Assembly (NCBI RefSeq): GCF_028621955.1
Contig: NZ_CP117516.1
Coordinates: 3,543,051 to 3,607,050 of the forward strand
Length of the DNA: 64,000 nt
Reading direction: 5' to 3'
Origin: Erythrobacter sp. BLCC-B19
GTDB taxonomy: Bacteria > Pseudomonadota > Alphaproteobacteria > Sphingomonadales > Sphingomonadaceae
The translations under genes were made by a program, and so were the position numbers. Each line of letters starts with the position of its first letter. Within the stretch, counting starts at the first letter, position 1. Below the pieces are notes generated by a model, which did no database searches, was not told the DNA's origin, and worked only from the letters and a program-made list of their open reading frames with translations. This document shows, in pieces, positions 28,339 to 34,795 of this stretch.

Positions 28339-29216
28339 ACAGGTTCCTCGCCTTGCTTCGCATCTGGATTGCCGCGCTGCTGCTTACGTTTGCGGCAGGC
28401 GCTCAGGCGCAGGACTATCCGCCCCGCCCGGATGGCCCGGTCTATGACGGCGCGAACATCCTCTCGCCCGAGACCGAGGCCAAGCTCGACGGGGAGCTGC
28501 GCGCCTATAACGCCCAGACCGGCCGCGCGATCATCGTCGCCACTGTGCCGAGCCTCGGCGGCGCTTCGATCGAGACCTATGCGACCACGCTCTTCACCGA
28601 CAAGTGGGGGATCGGCGGGGAAAAGCGCGACACCGGCCTGCTGCTGCTGATCGCGCCCAATGAACGCAAGGTGCGGATCGAGGTCGGCTATGGCCTTCAC
28701 GGCTATTTCGGCGGGATCATGGCCGGGCGCGTGATCAACGACGTCATCACCCCGCGCTTCAAGCAAGGCAATTTCGATGCCGGCGTAACCGACGGGGTCG
28801 CCGCGATCCTCGCTCACCTGGCCAAATCGCCCGAGGATGCCATCGCCATCGAGGAAGCCGCACAGGCCGCCGCTGCACAAAGCAGCCGCAGCGACGGCGG
28901 CTTTCCCTTCGGCGTGCTGATCTGGCTCGCCTTCCTGTTCTTCTTCTTCGTCCTGCCGCTGTTTGCCGGGCGCGGGCGCAAGCGCAAATATTCCTCGAAG
29001 GGCGATGGCCCGTGGGGCAGCCGCGGGCTGGGCGATACGGCGCGCGATGTCATCCTGTGGGAAGTAGGCAGCGCGATCGCGCGGGGGATCATCAACAATA
29101 GCGGCCGCGGCGGAGGCGGTGGCGGCTTCGGCGGCGGCGGATTTGGTGGCGGCGGCGGGTTCGGCGGCTTTGGCGGTGGCTCGTCCGGCGGCGGCGGCGC
29201 TTCGGGGAGCTGGTAG
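28335..29216 (+). CDS. TPM-domain membrane protein with glycine-rich tail (YgcG type)
   Basis: A 293-residue protein with signal peptide (IAALLLTFAAGAQAQ), TPM domain (VYDGANILSPETEAKLDGEL, WGIGGEKRDTGLLLLIAP, RKVRIEVGYGLHGYFGG), a membrane helix near residue 200 (VLIWLAFLFFFFVLPLFAG), a basic stretch (RGRKRKYSSKG) and a C-terminal low-complexity Gly-rich tail. This is the classical YgcG layout found beside LemA. The first two TPM genes share clear similarity, indicating local duplication. Confidence 0.9.
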   Translation: MNRFLALLRIWIAALLLTFAAGAQAQDYPPRPDGPVYDGANILSPETEAKLDGELRAYNAQTGRAIIVATVPSLGGASIETYATTLFTDKWGIGGEKRDTGLLLLIAPNERKVRIEVGYGLHGYFGGIMAGRVINDVITPRFKQGNFDAGVTDGVAAILAHLAKSPEDAIAIEEAAQAAAAQSSRSDGGFPFGVLIWLAFLFFFFVLPLFAGRGRKRKYSSKGDGPWGSRGLGDTARDVILWEVGSAIARGIINNSGRGGGGGGFGGGGFGGGGGFGGFGGGSSGGGGASGSW

Positions 29217-29219
29217 ATC

Positions 29220-29894
29220 ATGGCCTATCTCAATGATGCAGGACGCCAGCTCGTCAGCGAAGCCGTGACCGAGGCCGAAGGCGCGACCTCGGGCGAGATC
29301 GTCACCGTGCTGGCCGAAGCGTCGGACGGTTACACCGATGTCGCGCTGCTGTGGGCGGCAGGCGCAGCCTTCACCGCGATGAGTGTCTTCGCCGCCTTCC
29401 CCCGCCCCTTCCTCGATGCGTGGGACGCGATGTTCGGCGGATGGGACCACGAATGGAGCACCGGCGAAATCGCCAGCATGGTGATCGCGCTGGGCCTCAT
29501 CAAGTTCCTCGGCGTCATGCTGGTGCAGCAATGGCAGCCGCTCAAATTCGCCCTGATACCCGGCCCGACCAAGACCATGCGCGTCCACAATCAGGCGGTG
29601 CGCCAGTTCAAGGTCGGCGCGGAACGGCGCACCACCGGGCGCACCGGGGTTCTGATCTATCTCTCGATGCACGAGCGCCGCGCCGAGATCGTCGCGGATG
29701 AGAGCATCGCTGCCAAGGTGCCGGCCGAGGTATGGGGCGAGGCGATGGGCGATATGCTGGCCCACATCCGCCACGGGCGCATCGCCGAAGGGCTGGCAGT
29801 GGGCATCCGCGACGTCGGCCATGTCCTTGCCGAACATTTCCCGCGCGGCAGCGAGGACGTGAACGAACTGCCTGATCGGCTGATCGAGGTTTGA
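29220..29894 (+). CDS. TPM-domain membrane protein (third paralogue)
   Basis: A 224-residue protein with no signal peptide. An N-terminal TPM half-domain (AGRQLVSEAVTEAEGATSGE) is interrupted by two membrane helices (about residues 42-60 and 80-100, VALLWAAGAAFTAMSVFAAF and ASMVIALGLIKFLGVMLVQ). The rest of the TPM domain follows (TGVLIYLSMHERRAEIVADE, then EVWGEAMGDMLAHIRHGRIA). It starts 3 bp after the previous gene and should share its transcript. Confidence 0.85.
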   Translation: MAYLNDAGRQLVSEAVTEAEGATSGEIVTVLAEASDGYTDVALLWAAGAAFTAMSVFAAFPRPFLDAWDAMFGGWDHEWSTGEIASMVIALGLIKFLGVMLVQQWQPLKFALIPGPTKTMRVHNQAVRQFKVGAERRTTGRTGVLIYLSMHERRAEIVADESIAAKVPAEVWGEAMGDMLAHIRHGRIAEGLAVGIRDVGHVLAEHFPRGSEDVNELPDRLIEV

Positions 29895-29912
29895 CCAATT
29901 AGCCCCTTGACC

Positions 29913-30024
29913 CGTTCGCCCTGAGCTTGTCGAAGGGCCGTCCTTCCTTTGCACCCGCAATGAAGTGAAGTGCGGTCGTAGACCCTGCGGGTCAGCTTCG
30001 CTTCCGACAGGCTCAGGACGAACG
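29913..30024. repeat. REP-like inverted repeat before the NUDIX gene
   Basis: Arms 29913-29932 and 30005-30024 are reverse complements at 18 of 20 positions. The left arm reads CGTTCGCCCTGAGCTTGTCG, the core of a very widespread proteobacterial intergenic repeat. The interior contains a second smaller dyad (GACCCTGCGGGTC). The last base of the right arm adjoins the GGAG that serves as ribosome-binding site of the next gene. Confidence 0.8.
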
Positions 30025-30035
30025 GAGTTAATATC

Positions 30036-30599
30036 TTGATCAGAGACCGCGACGCTGACCTTCCCGAAGTCGTGCAGTGGGAGGGCAAGTTCATCACCGC
30101 CAAGACGCGGGGCCGGTGGGAATATGTCGGCCGCGCGCGCGGTATCCGGGCAGCGGCCATTATCGCGCTGGATGAAGACGCGGATGGCACGCGTCACGCG
30201 ATCCTCGTCAGCCAGTACCGCGTGCCGCTGGGGCGCTTCAGCCTCGAGATTCCCGCAGGGCTCGTCGGCGACGATGCCGGGGCCGAGAATGAGGATGCCA
30301 CCGCCGCCGCCGCGCGCGAGCTGGAGGAGGAAACCGGCTACCATGCTGCCCACATGGAGGTGCTGGGCGAATTCTATTCATCGCCCGGCATGGTCTCGGA
30401 AAGCTTCACGCTCTTGAAGGCAACCGGCCTTACCCGCGTGGGCGAAGGTGGCGGGGTATCGGACGAGAACATCATCACCCACCGGGTTGCGCTGCACGAT
30501 CTTTCGCGCTTTGTGGCCGAGTGGCGGCGCGCCGGGCACGCGGTCGACGTGAGGATCGCGATGCTTTTGACGCCGGAATTTCTGGGAGAGGACAAGTAA
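30036..30599 (+). CDS. NUDIX hydrolase, ADP-ribose pyrophosphatase-like
   Basis: A 187-residue protein with the NUDIX core RELEEETGY preceded by a conserved Glu, the upstream LEIPAGLVG found in ADP-ribose and sugar-nucleotide pyrophosphatases, and YSSPGMVSESFTLLKA downstream. It likely cleaves ADP-ribose to AMP and ribose 5-phosphate. TTG 30036 with GGAG 8 nt upstream is the start; that GGAG sits on the edge of the repeat element. It runs into the dehydrogenase gene with one base between stop and start. Confidence 0.88.
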   Translation: MIRDRDADLPEVVQWEGKFITAKTRGRWEYVGRARGIRAAAIIALDEDADGTRHAILVSQYRVPLGRFSLEIPAGLVGDDAGAENEDATAAAARELEEETGYHAAHMEVLGEFYSSPGMVSESFTLLKATGLTRVGEGGGVSDENIITHRVALHDLSRFVAEWRRAGHAVDVRIAMLLTPEFLGEDK

Positions 30600-30600
30600 A

Positions 30601-31383
30601 ATGGCAGGACGTGTAGCGGGCAAGATGGCCCTGGTGACGGGCGGCGCGCAGGGCTTGGGCCGCGCGCACTGCATCCGCTTGGCGCAGGAAGGCGCGCGGG
30701 TGCTGGCGACCGACATCAACGGTGCGGGCGCAGAAGAAACCGCCGCGATCATCAACGCCGAACTCGGCGAAGGCACGGCCTACGGCATCGCGCATGACGT
30801 GACCAAGCCCGACCAGTGGGAAGCCGCTGTCGATGCCGCGCGCGAGAAGCTCGGCGGGCTGAATGTCCTCGTCAACAATGCCGGGATCGGCGTTCCGGGC
30901 AACATCGAGGCCTGCGATTTCGGTGACTGGCAGCGCTGCTTCGACATCAACGTCAATTCGATCTTCCACGGCTGCCAGAAGGCGCTCCCCCTGATGCGCG
31001 AGCACGCACCGGGCTCGATCATCAACATCTCCAGCATCGCCGGCCTGATCGCGAGCGACACCATGCCGGCCTACAACGCCAGCAAGGCGGCGGTGTGGAT
31101 GCTGTCGAAGTCGATCGCGCTGCATTGCGCGAAGAAGGGGATGCAGATCCGCTGCAATTCGGTCCACCCGACCTTTGTCGACACGCCGATCCTTGATGGC
31201 ACGGCCAAGGCGCACGCGCTCGACAAGGATGTGCTGATGGAAAAGCTGGCGCGGCAGATCCCGCTGAAGTTTGTCGGCGAGCCCAATGATATCGCCAACG
31301 CGGTGCTCTATCTGGCGAGCGATGAAAGCCGCTTCATGACCGGGGCCGAGCTGAAACTGGATGGCGGCATCAGCGCCATGTAA
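30601..31383 (+). CDS. short-chain dehydrogenase/reductase
   Basis: A 260-residue classical SDR with TGGAQGLGRAHCIRLAQEG as cofactor site, an acidic residue after the second strand (ATDIN) favouring NAD, NNAGIG, the catalytic Ser in NISSIAGL, and YNASK with catalytic Tyr and Lys. The C-terminus GAELKLDGGISAM is standard. It resembles hydroxysteroid or cyclic-alcohol dehydrogenases, but the substrate is unknown. GGGAGAGGA precedes the start inside the end of the NUDIX gene, so the two are coupled. Confidence 0.9.
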   Translation: MAGRVAGKMALVTGGAQGLGRAHCIRLAQEGARVLATDINGAGAEETAAIINAELGEGTAYGIAHDVTKPDQWEAAVDAAREKLGGLNVLVNNAGIGVPGNIEACDFGDWQRCFDINVNSIFHGCQKALPLMREHAPGSIINISSIAGLIASDTMPAYNASKAAVWMLSKSIALHCAKKGMQIRCNSVHPTFVDTPILDGTAKAHALDKDVLMEKLARQIPLKFVGEPNDIANAVLYLASDESRFMTGAELKLDGGISAM

Positions 31384-31389
31384 AAGAAA

Positions 31390-31422
31390 GAGGGGCCCGC
31401 AAAGGCCCCTCCCGGTTTCTTT
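31390..31422. terminator. terminator between convergent SDR and PspC genes
   Basis: The perfect stem GAGGGGCC/GGCCCCTC with a CGCAAA loop is flanked by AAAGAAA on the left and, four bases on, TTTCTTT on the right. It can act in both directions. Confidence 0.85.
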
Positions 31423-31476
31423 CCATCAGGTGCAGCGGCCCGATAAACCGGGAACCGCTTTGTGTGGTCGCTGCAC

Positions 31477-31692
31477 TCAGTCGGCGATCAGCGCGACCGC
31501 GAGGTAGATCAGCACCGGGCTGCCAAAGCCGAGCAGCGTTGCGGCGACAAAGCCGATGCGCACCAGCATGGTGTCGATGCCGAAGTAGTTGCCGATCCCG
31601 GCGCAGACGCCGAACACCTTGGCATTGCCCTTGTCGAGGCGGAAGCTGCGGCTCGGCGGGGTGCCGCCCGATTGGCCGGTAATGTTGTTCAT
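31477..31692 (-). CDS. PspC-domain small membrane protein
   Basis: A 71-residue protein containing one PspC domain: SFRLDKGNAKVFGVCAGIG, then YFGIDTMLVRIGFVAAT and a hydrophobic helix LIYLAVALIAD. PspC domains occur in envelope-stress proteins that sense membrane damage with PspB in enterobacteria. ATG 31692 is chosen over TTG 31701 because AAGGAG lies 10 nt before it. It is the third gene of a leftward set with two tiny membrane peptides behind a sigma-54-type promoter. pspA, pspB and pspF are not in the window. Confidence 0.85.
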   Translation of the reverse strand: MNNITGQSGGTPPSRSFRLDKGNAKVFGVCAGIGNYFGIDTMLVRIGFVAATLLGFGSPVLIYLAVALIAD

Positions 31693-31726
31693 GTGAGGCA
31701 AACTCCTTGAAAAAGCGGTGGTCGGA

Positions 31727-31840
31727 TCAGGCCATCAGGCCGGGGCTGGCGGGCACGATCGCATAGGCGAAGCTGGCGACCGTCAGCACGACGGCGAAGG
31801 CGGCGGAAGCGAAGCGGGAAGAATTGTCAGAGCCGAACAT
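31727..31840 (-). CDS. 37-residue membrane peptide (paralogue 2)
   Basis: The frame runs from ATG 31840 to TGA 31727 with GAAGGA 9 nt upstream. The peptide is one amphipathic N-terminus and one hydrophobic helix ending FAYAIVPASPGLMA. It is identical at 20 of 37 positions to the next upstream peptide (31877-31990), including the A-F-x-V-V-L core and the F-A-Y-A-I-x-P-A-S-P end. Conservation between neighbours, equal length and good ribosome sites argue that both are translated. The family is not recognised. Confidence 0.75.
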   Translation of the reverse strand: MFGSDNSSRFASAAFAVVLTVASFAYAIVPASPGLMA

Positions 31841-31876
31841 GGTGTGGGTTCCTTCGAATGGGGTTGCGTTGGCGGA

Positions 31877-31990
31877 TCAGGCGACGAGGGTCGGGCTGGC
31901 GGGGATGATCGCGTAGGCGAAGAAAGCTGCCGAAAGCACGACCGAGAAGGCGGCGGCGAAGAGGCGGTTGCCGGTTTCGATGGTGGTCAT
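31877..31990 (-). CDS. 37-residue membrane peptide (paralogue 1)
   Basis: The frame runs from ATG 31990 (MTTIETGNRLFAAAF) to TGA 31877, with AAAGGAG 7 nt upstream. It has a single hydrophobic helix ending FAYAIIPASPTLVA. It is the promoter-proximal gene of the micro-operon, about 54 nt after the predicted sigma-54 start site. The nearly invariant C-terminal PASP segment shared with its paralogue suggests a functional end rather than a linker. Function is unknown; association with PspC suggests membrane stress. Confidence 0.77.
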   Translation of the reverse strand: MTTIETGNRLFAAAFSVVLSAAFFAYAIIPASPTLVA

Positions 31991-32053
31991 GTGAGGTCTC
32001 CTTTGGTGTGTCTTGCGTTGTTTCCGGGACCATCCCGGGGATGCCAAATACAT

Positions 32054-32069
32054 TGCAGGAGCCGTGCCA
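32054..32069 (-). promoter_or_regulatory. putative sigma-54 (-24/-12) promoter
   Basis: On the minus strand TGGCACGGCTCCTGCA matches the RpoN consensus TGGCAC-N5-TTGCA with one mismatch. The invariant GG and GC dinucleotides are exactly 10 nt apart. It points to the two membrane peptides and PspC, the downstream genes on that strand. Enterobacterial pspA promoters are also sigma-54 dependent. Confidence 0.7.
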
Positions 32070-32232
32070 AACTCGAAAAATGGCGGATTTCTGCGGTTTC
32101 GATCCTTTCGCGCCGCAAACAGCACGTTCAGCGAAACGAAAGCTTGGGAAATTTCACCAAGGGTTGGGATCGGTGATTTCGCCAGCACGCGCACTGGCCA
32201 AAGCACCCCCCTCCGGCTACCCGCTTGGGGCC

Positions 32233-33321
32233 ATGGGCCTCAGCCGGATCACCCTCGAAAACTTCCGCAACCATGCGGCCACCCAGCTTGGCGAGCCGGC
32301 GCATTTCAACCTGCTGGTGGGCGAGAATGGGGCGGGGAAGACCAATATCCTCGAAGCGCTCTCGCTGCTCGGCCCGGGACGCGGGCTCAGGCGTGCGAAC
32401 CTCGGCGACCTGCCGCGCCGGGCGGTGGCGGGCGATCCGCCCTTGCCTTTCGTGATTGGCGCGAGCCTTTCGGAAGCCGGGACGATCTCGGCGCGGCTTG
32501 GCACCTATACCGAACCCGGTCAGCCGGGGCGGCGACTGGTGCGCGTGAACGGTGCGCCCGCCACCTCTGCCAGCCTTGCAGAATGGCTGGCGCTCAGCTG
32601 GCTGACCCCGGCGATGGACGGGCTGTTCACCGACAGCGCAGGCGCGCGGCGGCGGTTCATGGATCGCATGGCGCTGGCGCTCGCCCCCGATCATGCGCGG
32701 CGGGTGAATGCGCTGGAGACGGCGCTGCGCGAACGCGGCAAGCTGCTCGAAACCCGCGCCGATCCGCGCTGGCTCGATGCGGTCGAGGCCCAGGCGGCCG
32801 ATCATGGCGCTGCCGTGGCGCGGACCCGCGCCGAACTTGTCCTGCGCCTTGCCGATGAGCTGTCAGCCCTCCCACCCGAACCCTTTGCGCGCCCCGCCCT
32901 CGCCTATGTCCCCGGCGGCCCGACCGACGAGACCGCGCTGCGCGCCGAACTCGCCCGCGCCCGCCCGCGAGACCGCGCCGCGGGCCGCGCGCTCACCGGC
33001 CCGCAGCGCGATGAATTGCAGGTGCGCATGGCCTCTACCGGGCACTCGGCTGCGGCCTGTTCCACCGGCGAGCAGAAGGCGATGCTGATCGCCATCACGC
33101 TCGCCCACGGCATCCTCGCCGCATCCGGGCGGCCCAGCGTGCTGCTGCTCGACGAGGTGGCCGCGCATCTTGATCCCGTGCGCCGCACCGAGTTGTTCAA
33201 CCGCCTGCGTACGGGCCGCGCGCAAGTGTGGATGACCGGCACCGAACTCGCCCCGTTTGACGCGATCCGCAGCGAAGCGGCGATCTGGCGGGTCTCGGGC
33301 GGCGGGGTGGAGCGGCTCTAG
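32233..33321 (+). CDS. recF: DNA replication and repair protein RecF
   Basis: SMC-like ATPase that helps load RecA at single-strand gaps. The 362-residue protein begins LSRITLENFRNHAATQL, has Walker A GENGAGKTNILEALSLL, the ABC-like signature region CSTGEQKAMLIAITLAHG and Walker B VLLLDEVAAHLD. ATG 32233 gives the canonical N-terminus; the open frame above it is unsupported. The 160-bp gap upstream also houses the divergent sigma-54 promoter. dnaN and gyrB are not adjacent. Confidence 0.95.
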   Translation: MGLSRITLENFRNHAATQLGEPAHFNLLVGENGAGKTNILEALSLLGPGRGLRRANLGDLPRRAVAGDPPLPFVIGASLSEAGTISARLGTYTEPGQPGRRLVRVNGAPATSASLAEWLALSWLTPAMDGLFTDSAGARRRFMDRMALALAPDHARRVNALETALRERGKLLETRADPRWLDAVEAQAADHGAAVARTRAELVLRLADELSALPPEPFARPALAYVPGGPTDETALRAELARARPRDRAAGRALTGPQRDELQVRMASTGHSAAACSTGEQKAMLIAITLAHGILAASGRPSVLLLDEVAAHLDPVRRTELFNRLRTGRAQVWMTGTELAPFDAIRSEAAIWRVSGGGVERL

Positions 33322-34043
33322 GGCGCTTTTGCCGGCGGCAGCGCGCCTTCGACCTCGCCAATCGTCGATGCCACCAGCCGCTCGATCCCCTGCGCGGTCG
33401 GGTGGATCTTGTCGGCCTGGAACAGCGAGGGATCCTGATAGATGTCCTCCAGCCAGAACGGGATCAGGCTTGCGCCATATTGCTTGGCGAGATCGCGATA
33501 CATCGCGTCGAACGCCGCCTGATAGTCCGGCCCGTAATTGGGCGGCGCGCGCATCCCCATCAGCAGCACCGGCACCTTTTGCGCCTTGAGGATGGTGAGC
33601 ATCTTTTCAAGGTTCGCGCGCGCCTCTTCGGGCGGCAGGCCGCGCAGCATATCATTGCCGCCCAGTTCGAGGATGAACAGCGCGGGCGGCGTGTCCTTCT
33701 GCGCGGCGAGCGTGAATTCCAGCCGGTTCAGCCCCGCCGCCGTGGTATCCCCCGAAACGCCCGCATTGATGACATCGGCATTGATCCCCTTGGCGCGCAG
33801 GGCGTTTTCGAGCTTTTCGGGATAGGCATCGCGCGGATCGACCCCGTAGCCGGCAAACAGGCTGTCACCGAAGGCGATGATCCGCCGTTCCGGCCCCATC
33901 ACGGGAATAGCGGGGAGCGCTGGTTTGCCATCCGCCGCGATCTCGCCCTGCGGCGCTGCCTCCTCGGCACTGTCGCCGCAACCCGCCAGCGCCAGCAGCG
34001 CGGCGCCCAACACGGCAATTTTCGACCAAGAGCGCTTGTGCAT
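33318..34043 (-). CDS. GDSL/SGNH lysophospholipase-arylesterase lipoprotein (TesA-like)
   Basis: A 241-residue protein with lipobox LALAGC, then an SGNH fold: block I IIAFGDSLFAGYGV with nucleophile Ser, Gly in VINAGVSGDTT, block III ELGGNDMLRG with Asn, and block V DKIHPTAQG with catalytic Asp and His. It hydrolyses acyl esters or thioesters in the periplasm. ATG 34043 is preferred because GGAAGG lies 7 nt before it; 34058 is an alternative. It is divergent from a YbbA/YbbP-type transporter, the same association as tesA-ybbA-ybbP in E. coli. Confidence 0.9.
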   Translation of the reverse strand: MHKRSWSKIAVLGAALLALAGCGDSAEEAAPQGEIAADGKPALPAIPVMGPERRIIAFGDSLFAGYGVDPRDAYPEKLENALRAKGINADVINAGVSGDTTAAGLNRLEFTLAAQKDTPPALFILELGGNDMLRGLPPEEARANLEKMLTILKAQKVPVLLMGMRAPPNYGPDYQAAFDAMYRDLAKQYGASLIPFWLEDIYQDPSLFQADKIHPTAQGIERLVASTIGEVEGALPPAKAP

Positions 34044-34102
34044 CCGCGAGCCTTCCATACCTGTAGCTTGTTGCTCCCCCTCACCTATGCCATCGGAACC
34101 GC

Positions 34103-34795
34103 GTGACAAGTCCCTCTCTCGCAATCAGCGCTCGCAATCTGACCCTCACCCTCGGCGATAGCGCCGCGCCGGTAACGATCCTGCGCGGGATCGACCTCGA
34201 TGTGCCGCAAGGCCAGGTCGTGGCGCTGCTTGGCCCCTCGGGGTCGGGCAAGAGCTCGCTGATGGCGGTGCTTTCAGGGCTGGAACGCGCGAGCGGGGGG
34301 AGCCTCAATGTGGCGGGGGCGGATTTCGCGATGCTGGATGAAGACGGGCTGGCCGCCGCACGCCGGGGCCGGATCGGGATCGTGCTTCAGGCCTTCCACC
34401 TGCTGCCCACTATGACCGCGGCGGAGAATGTCGCGACCCCGATGGAGCTTGCCGCCATGGCGGACGCGCACCCGCGCGCGCTGGCGGAGCTGGAGGCGGT
34501 CGGCCTGGCGCATCGCACCGGGCATTATCCCACCCAGCTTTCGGGCGGCGAACAGCAGCGCGTCGCCATCGCCCGGGCCACCGCGCCGCGCCCCGGCCTG
34601 ATCTTCGCCGACGAGCCGACCGGCAACCTCGATGCCGCGACCGGCGAGGAGATCATCAAGCTGCTGTTCGCCCGCCGCGCCGAGACCGGGGCGACCCTCC
34701 TCATCATCACCCATGACGCCAGCCTTGCCGCCAAGTGCGAGCGGGTGTTGACCATGGCGGACGGGGTGATCGTCTCGGACACCATGCCCGCATGA
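34103..34795 (+). CDS. ABC transporter ATP-binding protein (YbbA/LolD type)
   Basis: A 230-residue ATPase with Walker A GPSGSGKSSLMAVL, Q-loop in IVLQAFHLLP, signature LSGGEQQRVAIARA, Walker B LIFADEPTGNLD and the switch His in LIITHD. It belongs to the MacB/LolD type-VII branch, which powers mechanotransmission at the inner membrane rather than classic transport. The start is GTG 34103, 60 bp from the divergent esterase. Its stop overlaps the permease start. Confidence 0.93.
   Translation: MTSPSLAISARNLTLTLGDSAAPVTILRGIDLDVPQGQVVALLGPSGSGKSSLMAVLSGLERASGGSLNVAGADFAMLDEDGLAAARRGRIGIVLQAFHLLPTMTAAENVATPMELAAMADAHPRALAELEAVGLAHRTGHYPTQLSGGEQQRVAIARATAPRPGLIFADEPTGNLDAATGEEIIKLLFARRAETGATLLIITHDASLAAKCERVLTMADGVIVSDTMPA

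Noticed and set aside
27805..29216. Adjacent TPM genes as an assembly duplication
   Set aside because: The two genes differ throughout at base and residue level and have distinct ends, so they are real paralogues.
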